Origin: Terebella lapidaria
Taxonomy: Eukaryota; Annelida; Polychaeta; Terebellida; Terebellidae
DNA: 64,000 nt
Reading direction: 5' to 3'
Assembly: GCA_949152475.1 (NCBI GenBank)
Contig: OX424567.1
Span: 24,391,402 to 24,455,401 of the forward strand
Shown here: in pieces, positions 47,885 to 61,794 of the stretch
How positions within the stretch are numbered: position 1 is the first letter of the stretch
How the letters are laid out: each line of letters starts with the position of its first letter
Translations under genes and position numbers: made by a program
Notes under the pieces: generated by a model
Database searches by the model: none
What the model was told of the DNA's origin: nothing
What the model saw: the letters and a program-made list of their open reading frames with translations, nothing else

Positions 47885-47887
47885 TTA

Positions 47888-50595
47888 CTTCAATATTCTG
47901 TAGCTGTTAGATATTGCAGTACCCATAAGGTGCTCTGATTCGTGGAATCAAGGGGCTGCAGCCAGATATTTTTGTCAGTTACAGATCCCGAGGGAGAGTG
48001 GTATGTCACATACTAGATCATCTTGCCACATGTCCTTATTGTCGCCTACATCAGGAGGCGACATACTCAAATACGATTAAAACGGCCCATAGGTAGATGC
48101 GTTGGTCCGGTCCTGCAATAGTACCGCAGCATTTTAAAATTTTTAATGTCAACAAGCAGATGGAGACAATCACTGAAAAAATATTCCAGTTAGATTGTGA
48201 AACGTTCTCAAATTTTCTTCATGCCTGACAACCGCAAAATATTGCAAGTACTTCGATAGATTGACCGATCAGACAGCGGCTGGCTTGTTGATATCATCAT
48301 GGCTTGAGCACTGTTCCGAAAGATGTCATTCTTGAATGAGAACGTATTGCCCACCATTCAAATTGTCGAGGAAAAAGTTTGTCAAAAAAATATTCATGCA
48401 CGTACCGGTTCCCTCCTTATCAACCGATGTACCCAGTATACTTGCGATCATGAAGTTTTGAACATGATTTTTGAACATGGGCATTCATTTTGCAGCATTT
48501 AGCGAGAACTTAGAAGTATAAGGCGTTTGTATTTATAAGAATCTCTTCAAATCTACACAATCTTTATGGAATTATATTGATAAGACAGTCAGTTAAAAAC
48601 AGGCAAAAGGGGACGGGTGATCGAACACCGCTGACATGGCGCTGTGTCTGTATCGATTTTCTACTCGGTACTGGTGACAGGGTGCACAATGCTTGGCGGA
48701 AATATGTTTTATAGCGATTTTTCTCTTTCGATGCAGTTTGACGAAATTTTTCACCCAAAAAATGTTGTTTTACAGGTCGAATACTATATATATATATGTG
48801 AATAATGGAGCCTAAGCGTACAAGTTAAGTTTATGTAGCATGTTAAATTTATATCAAAGAGCTATCGTGCATAGGTGTTTCGAATTGATATGGGCCTAGA
48901 AAAGGTCTGGAAATTGTTTCATTTTGTGCCATTTTTTTTTCAATCTTGCAAGTCCTTGATCTTGTTATTCATACAATAGTGAAACTATGTGACTTCAATT
49001 GCAGTATGTCAAAACTACAGTAATGCAGACTCAAATAAACTTTCCATTCCCCGCATTGGAATCGAGCTATGCACTACTGAGAGGCGACACATGTCTTTTA
49101 CTACATTTCGTGACGCTTACTTGTTAGATATATGAGTGATATCTCATACACTAGATCAGCTTTCAGCATTTCATTATTTCATCCACATAATCAACGTGAG
49201 CTGCTTCTGCTTTCCCCTATTTACATGCATAGAATGGTCATTTTCATGTACTGTTTTTTTTTGTGATGAAACGAATTGAGTGGATAAAATGTATATAAAA
49301 CCAATAAATTTTGAAGACAAGAGCAGCGAAATCCTAAATTGAACCCAATCACATCCAGAGCCACAGTGGTGTCATCTAGGGCAAACATCCTATAACATAG
49401 TTGTTCCGATAGTAAACCTGACGAACACATCACATCGAACATTCAACAGTGAAAACTGTTTCGCTGAAGTCATGAATAAGAGGACTGAAATGTGTGTCTA
49501 TTGCCAAAAAGTGTGATATCAACTAATAACACAAGGTTTTGATGATGACAGTAAGGAAACCCCAAAATTAAACAATTGAACGGCTCAGAAGTCAACTGAT
49601 CCAAGTCACATTCAAGCCGTCTTGAGCAAAACGATTTATACTTTTCTCACGGCAAACTCATTAGATTCCAATGAACTCTGTCAAGGAAATTTGAATAATT
49701 TTGTATTTTGTAAAGAAGTATATAAGCCCCACACGTTAGAGAAAGGATTCGAATTAGTGTTTCGTGAAATTATGCACTCCCGAATAAGGCCAACAACACA
49801 GTGGTAGAATGATGCAATTCATATTGAATTGTCCAAATGTGTTCATTCAACTTCCATGTTCATGAAGTATTCATGCACTCGCTAGATGGCGTCATAACGT
49901 TAACTCTATTGGTGGCGTTAAAACGTTTACCCTATACTCGCCAGGCGGCGTCATAACGAGCCCCAGTGCTCCTCACAGCGAACACCAACTGGTCATAATA
50001 TTACTTCTACTTATTAGGGTTGTACGTCCCACTAGATTACGCAATAAGGGCTTATGAACTGATAGGCGGTGACGAAGCAAAAGGTGGTATGTTACATACT
50101 AGGTAGTTTCATTATGTATTAGATCGAAGGTCAGAGTCACATAATTGGCGGTTAGAGTTAAGTGGTTAAGGTCACGTGGTACACAGCATTGTTTTCATCT
50201 AATGAGAATCGACCAATGAATTGGGGTACGAGAAACGTATATAGCGACAATATTAAATGACAATATTAGGCTCTTTGCTTTTCGAATTCTGAAACAGCAA
50301 CACCAACAGGTCGCTCAAACCATACCCTCCTGCTCTCAATGCATTGAGGAAAGATCAACGCGAAGAATAAAGCTGTCAATAAAACAGCAGACAAGATATC
50401 GAAGGTACCTTCTATCGAAGGTAGACGAATTCGTCTCATCCACACAGCAGACTGTGAATTGGGCCAAGTTGCTGATCAAGCAAGGCAGGATATTGTATGC
50501 TGATGCTTGTTCATCAAATATTGTAAAATAAATGAAGCTCGAAGCAAGGGTTTAAAACACGATATCAGTTAGACCATCATTTGAAGAAGAGAAAC
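47888..50595 (+). repeat. 3' flank of gene B, segmental duplicate of 37068-38860
   Basis: Shares long stretches with the gene A flank, such as agtacccataaggtgctctg and gatcaacgcgaaga. It is interrupted by the insertion at 48040-49089. It carries an extra ~80 bases (about 50228-50315) with a tatata motif not present in A. Confidence 0.7.
48040..49089. mobile_element. 1.05-kb insertion with TGTCGCCT ends
   Basis: Absent from gene A's flank, where catgtcaatattagatata is continuous. It begins TGTCGCCT and ends AGGCGACA. The left end also forms a hairpin with aggaggcgaca. The imperfect direct repeat catgtcctta / catgtctttta flanks it. No coding sequence recognised; class unknown. Confidence 0.6.
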
Positions 50596-52314
50596 TGGAG
50601 AAGGAACATGTATCCGTGCCAATTTTGAGGTGAAGCCATGTCCGGGCCTGATTCTGCCAAGAGGCATAAACAATTTTGTACCACAAGGCATCAACAACCG
50701 CTGCTACGGTAGGTGCAGCTACCGAAATTGAGCCACTACATGGTCATTTGCTTGCATCAGAACCACTAACAGACGTAAAATACAACATTTTGCAAAAGAA
50801 ACTTCATAGTTATGTATTATCATGTGTTTTGATTGTAATTTTCTGAAGATATGTACGTTTAAGGGATTTCGACCGTTGGGCGTAGACTGAGAAATGGGTG
50901 TTTTACATGCATGGAGTGAAAAGTTGAGATATTCTGATCTTCTGATCCTGTTTCAAGATTGTAATTGAGTTATCATAGGATCAAACTTAATTCCAAGGGT
51001 GTGGGAGAGGAGTGGGAGATCACGAAATTAAGTAATTTCTAACATTATTCCATCACTTTATACAATGAAACCTATGCACAGATATGGGGGATGTGTTTGG
51101 ATTGCAGTAGACGCACAGAGCGATCGCCTGTAACATGTATCATTCCTGTTTATCCATTTTCAGCCAGCCGATTTTCGAGTTATCACCCAACCCGTGCATA
51201 CACTCCGAGGATTGTCGCCCAGGTTCCCCACGGTGAAAATGGATGAAAGTGCATTCAAACATACACTCAAGTGTTTGTTCAGAACGAAATTGAGGAAAAA
51301 GTGTCGTGGAGGAGGTCGCCCAAGAAACGAAAGAAGAATTGATTAACGCCTACCAGAGAGTGGCGAATAGCATCCATCTGCTCCAGAGAAGTCGGATTCA
51401 TGGCGAAATTGATAAAAAAAAGACTACTACGAAGTGTGAGCAGCATACCTCTAACGGAGCGTCGTTATCAAGATGAAAGATCACTGGTTCGGTCAACTTG
51501 CGAGATGGCTTGGAAACGAATGTAAGGGCAGAGATCTCAAGGAACGAGACATGTGAGAAGGACTTCGAGTACCTGCTGCATCGTGTCTGCATCGTGTAAA
51601 TTGGAATGGAAAATGGGATTGGTGGAGATGTACAAAACCATGATAAAGATTTCGCAGAATTCAGGATGACGTATGCTGTTCTGATTGCGTGTGTGTTCTT
51701 TGGTTTACTTTAATAATATAATAATAATTTTAGTTGCACGATAATATAGTTAGCTGTTGTATCGTTGGGCCAGCCCATGATACCTTGGTGCTTCATCAAT
51801 GACCGATTGAATTATGTATGGTACATATACAATCATATTATGCTGAAATGACAAACATGGCAGCCAATCACCCAGACCTGTATCAGACTTTCTTGGAGGG
51901 CTCTCGTCCAGCTCTCCAACACAATTGGGTGTCTCCATTAAAACCAAAACACATTTGGTTGTCTCCCTGTAGAAAAAAAACACTGAATGTCACAATGAAC
52001 GTAGACACACACTTGGTGGTACATCACGATTTTGTCTGAAACCGGGAGCCATAAAACGATAATGATTCAGTGCAGTAACTGCAGTATTTATCTAGGGCGA
52101 ATCAAATACATGGTGTATTAATATACAGAAACCCTGGATGAGGACAGGCGAGGGTGACGTGTCTTCTGGTTTACAACTCACCAAGAGTTGGGTCTCCCAA
52201 TTTGAAGAACTTAAAAACAGTCTTGGCTAGCTCTTTGCAGAAGACTGTATCCCCAGCAGTTCACTTTCCCGAAAATTTATGAATAGGTATCATTCAGAAA
52301 TTGATTTGTATGAG
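50596..52314. other. no gene supported
   Basis: Around 51240-51480 two overlapping frames look protein-like (MDESAFKHTLKCLFRTKL, and shifted, ETKEELINAYQRVANSIHLL), but stops and missing splice sites prevent a model. It may be a decayed exon or transposon gene. Confidence 0.3.
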
Positions 52315-52890
52315 TGTTTTCAGAATGGACTTCCAGTTTGAAGATCTGACTACACCATTTCTAAGCATGTGCTATGTATATATTGCTGCCATTGAGCCAT
52401 GCAATGGCCATCATTATGCGTCCATATCACTTTTCGTCGTACACTATGACAACGCCAGCCTCACGGAAATATGGCCACGTAATGATATTCTGGCCAAACA
52501 CACTGTCGTTTCCCTGACTAATCCACCACACGAAATCATCACCTTTTACTGTAGTTAGCTGGCTTATCAACCCACGCATATATCATATTCTAATTGCAGT
52601 TTACAGAAGGCATATCTGACACTCTACTTGTCGAAATGTCTCATCCGAGCTAACTACAAATTATGTATCATTACATTATGATCATCTCTTCAGAAACAAT
52701 CAGTTTCACCCCTTCACGGGAGTTGAGCAATTCCGTTAAATTCTCCGATTTTGCCTGGTACAGAGTAGATTTTTCATTGCTTGAATTGCATTATCTTAAG
52801 TAATGAATCAATAATCAATTCCAACATTGTCAATTGAAGATTGGTATTTTTTAAAAATACAAGCCCACTCTTGTGATGGGTCAATAACGG
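52315..52890 (+). repeat. dispersed duplication, partner at 10815-11420
   Basis: This copy keeps an open frame to 52558 (beginning near MDFQFEDLTTPFLSMCYVYI). The partner does not, so coding is unsupported. Confidence 0.5.
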
Positions 52891-54183
52891 AAAATCGTTT
52901 TCTTCACAAAATACATCCCCGGTCCGAATATAATGATATTTTCCCCGAATGATATTTTCACTTGACCCAGCGACAATGAAAGACAGAGGGGAAAAAAGTC
53001 ACCTGCACCACAACTTATTTTTCAGCCTGAGTAGGTGGGAAAATGCAAGGTGAAAGTGTGGAAAAGGCGCGGGTGGTGAAAATATCTGATCGTTCCATGA
53101 TGCCAACCATTAGCTGATGGGACAAAAACGTCACAGTTCCGAATACGGAAAATGATTGCACAATTGGGTCTTTCAATGTTGTCTTCGCTTCCGTGTCCAA
53201 GGTCATCTTTCACAGATCGGTGTGATGACAATGGAAGAAAGGTTACCATGACTCAATACAACTTTCCCGCTGCGTGTCACCTGAACATAACACAGCCCAA
53301 TATCGGCCACGGTAACGAATCACCCATCGCTCTTTGCCCACAATGGTTTTGTGATGATGGTAAAAACATAAAAATATGTCAACTGATAATAACTACCACA
53401 TGGATTGCATGTATACTGTAGACATCTTACATCGTTGTTCATTACTTGACGATTATTGACACATAATAGGTTAGCAACATAATGTTCATGTTGACAAGGT
53501 TTCAAAAGAACTTGCCTGTCGTGAACAACACATATGTTCGGCTACATATAAAACAGGTCATAGCAACCTTGTGCTAATGGACAATCGACCTTCGAACTCT
53601 AAATAAAAGGAGTCGAATGAGGCCGTCACCAGTGATAAAGACAGCAAACAACGTATTTCCTCAGTGATACTGGCAAGTTAATGCCATCTGATATTGTGGC
53701 AATAAATGTTCCCTGGTTTTGTGGAAATAAATGATCCCTGGTATTGATGAATGACTGGACACCGAACCGGATACGGAAATAGACAAGGCCAGGAAATTCT
53801 GAGTGACTTCTCTGAAAGGCAGGTTTTTTGTGGGAAACATTTTTGGAAGTGCTCAGTCAACGATGGAATATTTCATAAGTTTGATAATGACACTTTTGTT
53901 GACATTGTATTCACCTTCAGCAGCAATCGACTGATGAAAGGTATGATACGTTGGTATCTTTCGAGTGTAATTTACGCTGAATTGTAGGCAAGATGCATCA
54001 GTCCAACACTCAGTCCAACATCCGTCTTGCAATTAGAAAGATTGCGAAGCCATGCAAGCTGAAGTTGATTTCAAAAAACAAATGATATACGTATCTACCT
54101 AATACTACAAATATAGCATGATTGTGATGATACTACTTAAAATCAATCATTTTTGGGGAACGAAACAAACCATGTCAAAATGC
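52891..54183. other. no gene recognised
   Basis: Only short open frames without recognisable motifs. No array or element ends seen. Confidence 0.4.

Positions 54184-54234
<51 letters not shown>
54184..54234. repeat. (TGT)n microsatellite
   Basis: About 17 uninterrupted TTG/TGT triplets; likely length-variable. Confidence 0.95.
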
Positions 54235-54236
<2 letters not shown>

Positions 54237-56035
54237 TCAAAAGACACAGAGGCGTCGTCATGGGCAGACAGTGTGTAAAATCTAGTTTCTAGTGTGCACC
54301 CAATGAAATTATTATACACCTACCCAACAACCGATTCCACAAGGGCATGGCAATTCCACTAACATCCAATCACAAGCCTAAATGCTAAATCCTAAGTAAA
54401 CGAAAGGCACGGATGGTTCTCTTTAGAAAATACAAGACCACATAGATATTAATTAAATATATATTATCCTGTAGATGTGGATTTTTGTAAAACATGCGTA
54501 TCACCACAACATCGCTGTTGTAATCCCATCAAACACTTTCATGCAATAGTGAGGGCCACCGCAATTTTCTAACTGAATACGGTTATATATGTTTGATCAA
54601 CGGGTGTTGTTATGTTTACTTTACACCTACACGACATACAACAAACACCTCCCGAAGACTTCTTGCCTTGGGTGCATTAGGGTTTTCCCCCAACCTAATC
54701 CATTCAGCATGTTCAGAGACTACATGAATTCATAAACATTAATTAGCACAGCATTTCCAGAACAATGTACATATTTTGTACAATAAATCACACGGTGGTT
54801 GGGTGTATAATTTTTCAAACATGTATTGTGTGTTGTTCTTATGTATATGAACCTAATTCACGGTTCAATGTGTTACACATGTATTTGTCCAAGATCAGTG
54901 TAAACTAATGCTTGTACATATAAGTTAAGTGTGTGTTAAATGTTCTTACAACTTTATATGAGCAATTTCTGTACATACAGCACATTCTAAAATGGGGCTC
55001 ACTCTGCTGATCAATGCTTATCTATTGTCAGATAAAATATGTTTAAACCAACTGAATATGGTGTCTAAGCTGGTTGCATCTTCATAAACTCGCGTATTTG
55101 CTGGTTGGTTTTGTTTGGAAAGAGTCACACGTTAACGATATCAGTTTGAAATCAATGGAGGATCCAATCTCTCATACATGATTCCATGAACTGAATCATC
55201 ACACCCATTCCAGGGAACGCCATTGACGAATATTGTATTGTGTCGCCCAAGGTGCAGAACATGTTTTCACACTTGCAGTACTAAGTACGCACGATTAATA
55301 CAATATAGTGAACAAAACGTAGATATCTTCATACCACCCTTTTTGGCCAATTAGAAGGGTGTTCAATTTGGAACAGTTTGAAGTTCACATGTAGTGCCTT
55401 TACAACATAGGTATAACACCTCTGTCAATACATCTATGTGTTTGCTCGGTGACATCAAACTGAACACAAAACTAATATCAAAATCTTCCTTCTATAATCA
55501 GGATATAATTTGTCATTTTACCCTTTAGCTTCAATTACATCAACACTTACTATTGGTGCACAGTAACAGTCTCTGTATGGTGCACAATAATACTCTCAAC
55601 TAATGTAGTGCACGCGTCGCGCTGAAGTCATGTAATGGACTGTTCCATGGCTGCTCCACTGGTAAAAAGCCCTGTCATCACCAACATGATACACATTGAA
55701 ATTGTTTCATGCGTGCTGTAATATTTACATGTCGGTAATGATAACCATTTTGTGGTTGTGGATAAGATTCCACGAGTACTACATAATCAAGCTGAAGTTA
55801 ACCACCGAAAGTGTACTGACCTAATTCTACTGTGTTTGGGTCAGGTGATGTTTATAATGCCCCCAAAAGACATCACATTTTTGCACTCCTCAAAACTGCT
55901 TATTTTTACCGTATTCCCTAGTTGTGGGTCTAGCCTTTTAAGACAGGGAATCCACTTGCAATCGGTGCACGCCAATGTAATAAATAAACTTCATGGGCGA
56001 CACCCGCCAATTCTCATTGAAACCTACGAAGCGTG
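54235..56035. other. no gene recognised
   Basis: A 99-codon frame at 55752-56051 runs into the next element and has no motif. Left unannotated. Confidence 0.4.
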
Positions 56036-56628
56036 TTGCTGCCAGGAATGAAATTTTTTATCTCAAAATTCTGAGTTAATTACTAAAAATTTCGAGTTAA
56101 TATCTCAAAATTTCGAGAAAATATCTCCACATTTTGACTTATTATCTCAAAGTTTTGAGATATTAAGTCAAAATTTCAAGATATTAACTCTAAAATTTGA
56201 GATAGTAAGTCGAACTTTCCATTTCAAAATTTCGAGATAGTAATTAAAAATTTCGAGATAGTAACTCGAAATTTCGAGATAATAAATCGAAATTTCGAGA
56301 TATCAACTCGAAATTTCGAGATAATAACTCAAAATTCGATTTCGAGATGTAACTCGAAATTTTGGGATATTAACCCAAAATTTCGAGATATTAACCCAAA
56401 ATTTTGAGATACTACTATATATGATTTATTTCGTAACTTTTAGTTCATTTTTAGTTATTATCTCGAAGTTTTGAGTTACTATCTCGAAATGTTGAGTTAT
56501 TATCTCAAAATTTTGAGTTATTATCTCGAAATTTCGAGTTATTATCTCGAAATGTCAAGTTAATATCTCGAAATTTTGAGTAATTATCTCGAAATTTTGA
56601 GTTACAATAATTTTTGCCTTGGCAGCAA
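56036..56628. mobile_element. short inverted-repeat element filled with a palindromic array
   Basis: The left end ttgctgccaggaa and the right end read in reverse, ttgctgccaaggcaaa, form imperfect termini. The interior is about 25 units of cgaaatttcgagataataact, each with the palindrome cgaaatttcg. The array switches phase near 56420-56450, where gagatactact gives way to ttattatctcgaa, so its two halves are inverted. Same layout as 26214-26803. Confidence 0.6.
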
Positions 56629-59600
56629 TACGGCTCCATAGAAACCCAGTTTATCCAACAGCATAATATAATCAGTATACATACAGAAACTGTCCCATAT
56701 ATAATATATATATACATTCAATGATGCTGATATATATACTGGAGTCGTGTCACTCTGTACATTTTTAGCATTGAATTTTTACTCGGAGGAACGTTTGAAA
56801 AGATAATAGACGTAGTAAATATTACCGGGTTCTGTAATGGTCATTCATTCATTGTAAAAGAATGTGTCTATTGCATATAGTGTATTAAACAACCCGTTAA
56901 AAACCACAATAATCATTTGAATATCACCGAATATACAACTCATGCTGTACAAACGATCTGAAATATTATGGTGTGGTATTTCTCAGTGCAATGTTCAGAC
57001 GTAAAAAGTGAAACGTATTTCCTTTGGATTAAGCACGTCAAATATCTCAATTTTGTACTTCAAAATATTTACAGGTATTACATAATATTGAAAGAACGAA
57101 TATCTTATACGTTTTTTTCTGGGCGAGATATATTCTACCATGCCCCACAGGAACATACAAGATTGTTCAATCCCACTCAATATCATGCAATAAAATAACC
57201 TAGACGTTATTTCAGTCATTCACTTCAAAAATGTAATTAATATTGATTCCAATCTTGTTCGTTTGACGTAGCAAATCAGTTTTATCGATCGCGGTGTGTG
57301 TCATAACCCGGGAATGAGATACCGGGTAATACCACTCCAAACGCAACCCATACTAATCCTGATCCATTGAACTTTTATGAACTATATAGCTATTTTCTGT
57401 CTTTTCATAGGCAGAGTTACTACTATCACTATTAGTAGTGGAAAAATTGGAAAACTTTTTAAAAGTCATTGGAGCAAACTTGGAGCATCCTAATAGTGTA
57501 ATATATAACCACACGAAAGTATGTGCAGTACATTATTTTTTCATAATTATGTTATGAGCATTGTCCCATTTCAATGATTCATAATCCATTTTCTCTCTTA
57601 GAGAGCAAGTAGGCTCTCCTGGCCACAGAGCCCAGAACATTTGAACTGTTGCTGATGGATTTGACCTACCGTAAGTTTGTTGCATATGATCCCAACGGTT
57701 ATGGGTCATATTTTGTGTGCGCATTATGGCCATTTTGACCCTTTAAGCGGGTTTCACAGAAATTGTGGAAAATAATTTGTTTCGTTCCTACATCGGGATA
57801 GTAAATATTCTTGCCTTTCATACTTCCCAATGTCATACTCGTAGTGTGAGCGTAAAAATCATTAAAAGCGATCTATATGGCTCGCTGTTAGCCCATAATG
57901 GCCAGATTGCAACTGCAACGTTCGGAATACAATACAACTGCTACCCACATAACGTTTTTTTTCCAGAGAGGCGCGAAAAACTACACAATAAGACAAGATA
58001 AATGATACGAAAATAGACAGACAACGGTGAACAGGAGTTGATTGTGGCATTTCTTGAAGACTGTGATTTTCGTGGTTACTTGAAGTTTCAATTGAAACGG
58101 TGGGTACTCGAAAGTCTGGGAGAGTTCGAAAAGGCATGGTCATGGAAGATGTTGCACTTAGTTCGAGTTTCAGAGAAGTTGTCTTGAAGACGATCCGAGT
58201 CAGCGTCCTGGCTCCGTGGATTAAACCCCTTGATGCTTACAGCCTGAATTCTTTCAGCAAGTACGATGTCATTTTAAGTCATATATTTTATTGGGGTTTC
58301 CCTATCTGTTTTCACTTTCTTTTTCCGGTCGGGAAACTCTTTGACCACGCTGGTCAACCATGACGCAACCCAACATGATTAACCAATAATCATGTTTATA
58401 TGAATAGAGATTTCCACCTTACTTTTTAAAACTGCTCTTGTTATATATAGTTTTGGAATAAAAGTTTGGACATCAAATAACCTTGAGCGGTTCATCTCGT
58501 GGTTGTGTTCATGTCGAAAATAAATATTAATGGGTATCTTGTGATGATGTTTAAGCCGTACACACAAAAATCTGACAAAGAGTGCCAGTGCATATTTCGA
58601 CATAGCATATTCAGAATTTGGCAATCCAAACAGAAAAAAAACAAAACACTTCCGAGTAGAAGCAGGACCAAACAACTATTTACCAAATAATACTTTTTCG
58701 TCCTCAAGGAAATAGATAACTGCCCAGTATGGCAGCATACTTTGATCATATACAATACATAACCTATTCTTTCATCACGACTGGTCGTGGTAACTTACAC
58801 AGCCCAGCAATTGATTAAAACGACTTCGAAGTCCAAGATACCTCTTGAAATAAGTGGGTGAAGATTACTTCGATAGGTTTACCCAATTGAAAGGCTACTG
58901 AGTCGAAGAAAATATATGTTTAAGAGGGGATGCACCACGATATTTCAACGAGGATGTTATTCCTAGACACAAACACCCCAGACCCGACAGATTGACAGCA
59001 AATAGACAGTTCTCCAGCTAACAGTCATATTGGATCAAGTTATTGGGTCCAGGCACAATTACACAACGAGATGTATTTCTGGTCCCGGTATATGGGACTG
59101 CCTCATAGAGATCAGTGAAATGTCGTGATATTTCGATGAAGCACAGTGTATAACAGATAATTCGCACAAAAGAACGTGATCATTGCGGATTGATATAAAT
59201 ATGATATACATGTACTATACGGGTTGTGAAATGCATCCGTTTCGGAGTACCCTGTATATTTATATAATATCAATATAAACGATATAGCTATGCTACTGTC
59301 GTGACGGTAACATTATATATATCCTACTACAATAAGAAAATATATCTGAAGGAAACGGGACACCACGCAAAAAAATTACAGAACAAAAACAACTGGACTA
59401 ATTCATTCGCAAAACTTGAAACTCTTTGTTTTACTCAATTCAAATACTGTTTGATATTACTTCAATCAATGGCGAGAGAAAATTCTCATGATTATTAGAA
59501 TTGTGGTGGAAATGACATATCGAATTTGAATACGTCAGGTAACCTCAGTGATTTTTCCCATGCTATAATAATAATGCTAGAATTGCGTAGATTCAACATT

Positions 59601-60096
59601 AGCTTTTTTCATGGCTGTGTTCACAACTATACAGTTCAATTTGTGGCATCAGTCTGTAATTACATGTACATGTTACTGGGATATATTCTTTCTATCAGTA
59701 TGGATTATGAGATTGGAAGTCGGCGTTGTAGTAGGTGACGAGGCAAAATTGAAATCAAACACTGATAAATACGAACATAAATATTCTTAGACAGTGTATT
59801 CCCCTCCACTCTCATATGCCAAAGGCTGAGGAAGGCAGGCACACCTAATTTTTGTGATGTTTCACTTGACGTATGAAACCATTGCAGTGTTGAATTATAG
59901 ATGTTTGTGTCAGAAACGATATAATTGGTCGTACGAGACCGAAGGGCTTGTTATCAGAACTCGTCTGCCTTTGTACAATGGCGCAAAATATTAATTGCCT
60001 CACGGTTTTGCAGTATATTGATGGTCCTGACTCCATTTGAAATGGAAAGACACTGACACAATGGACAGATCTAGAATGAGCAAATGGTAATTTTTT
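56629..60096. other. 3.5 kb with no gene recognised
   Basis: AT-rich, no splice-bounded exon, no array. The 87-codon frame at 58100-58363 has no motif I recognise. Confidence 0.4.
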
Positions 60097-61794
60097 AGGT
60101 TACCTAACCTTTGGTCCGATAACCTATTGCCGTGGCGTTGCGTCCGTCGTCCGTCGTCGTCGTCCTCGTCCGTCGTCGTCCGTCGTCGTCCGTCGTCGTC
60201 CGTCTACATTTTTATCTTTAAAGTTTACGATCGAATCTTTCTGAAATTTTGCACAAAAATGCCTAAAAATATTTCGAGAGGGAGGTATTTTTTAGTTTTT
60301 TGATTTTCGCAATTATTTCAAAATGGCGGCCGTTTTCGTCGAAAAATGGCCAATTTTGGACTTTGGCTGTCGTTTTCTCAAAATCTGTTCAGTAACTTTT
60401 TTTCTTATTCATGCATAACACTCCTCATATGTACCTCTGTGACATGTATAAATTTCGTTGCCCTTGAATCTCTCGAAGTGGGCCATTTTGGGCCCAAACT
60501 CGGCCCAAATGGGACTTTCCCATGTTAAATTCTCCTATGCTTTATAATGGGACACATTAAGCCTAATATCTCACTTAATATTGAGATTAGAGACTAGGAA
60601 TCAATTGTGAACATATAGGAAATGATATATGCTGAATATTGTCGTGACCTTGAATTTGACCTTCGACCTCATTTTCAAGGTCACAGGACAAAATGGCTAA
60701 TATCTCGCTTATTATCGACTTTACAGCTTAGGATTCAATTGTGAACATATGGGAAATGATATATGCTGAATATTCTGATGACCTTGAATTTGACCTTTGA
60801 CCTCATTTTCAAGGTCACATGACAAAATGGCTAATATCTCGCTTATTATCGACTTTACAGCTTAGGAATACATTGTGAACACATAGGAAATGATATATGC
60901 TGAATTTTCTCGTGACCTCGAATTTGACCTTGACCTCATTTCCAAGGTCACAGGACAAAATTGCTAATATCTCGCTTATTATCGACTTTACAGCTTAGGA
61001 ATCAATTGTGAACATATAGGAAATGATACATGCTGAATATTTTTGTGACCTTGAATTTGACCTTTGACCTCATTTTCAAGGTCACAGGACAAAATGGCCA
61101 ATATCTTGCTTATTAGTGACTTTACGCCTTATGAATCAATTGTGAACATATAGGAAATGATATATGCTGAATATTCTAGTGACCTTGAATTTGACTTTTG
61201 ACCTCATTTTCAAGATCAACAGGACAAAATGGCTAATATCTTGCTTATTATCAACTTTACAGCTTAGAAATCAATTGTGAACATATAGGAAATGATATAT
61301 TCTGAATATTCTCATGACCTTGAATTTGACCTTTGACCTAAATTTCAAGGCCAGTCGTTTTATTTTCAAGGTCAGAATACAAAATGGTTTATATCTCTCT
61401 TATTATCAAATTCACAGCTTAGGGGTCCATAGTGAACATATAGGAAATGATGTATGCTGAATATTTTGGTGATCTAGAATTTGAACTTTGATCCAATTTT
61501 CAAGGTCAGAGAACAAAATGGCTAATATGTCGCTTATTATCATCTTTACAGCTTAGGAATCAATTGCGAATATAGAGGAATGATATATACTGAATCTTTT
61601 CATGAACTTGAACTTTGACCTCATTTTCTAGGTCACATCACCGATCACAGAATGGCTAATATCTCACTTATTATCGACTTTACAGCTTAGGAATTTATTG
61701 TGGACATACTAGAAGTGATATATTTGTTGAAAAATTATTTTCAAGGTCACTGGACAAAATGCTAATATCTAAAATGTATATTGTCCGGTAACCT
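60097..61794 (+). mobile_element. AGGTTACC family element with 134-bp satellite
   Basis: It begins AGGTTACCTAACC, a mutated form of the family end, followed by the cgtccgtcgtcgtcc simple repeat. It ends GTCCGGTAACCT and a small hairpin (agcccttgggct). The interior (about 60590-61770) is nine copies of a ~134-bp unit. The unit runs tgaccttgaatttgaccttt, gacctcattttcaaggtca, then aatatctcgcttatta, then gaacatataggaaatg. No coding sequence. Confidence 0.75.
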
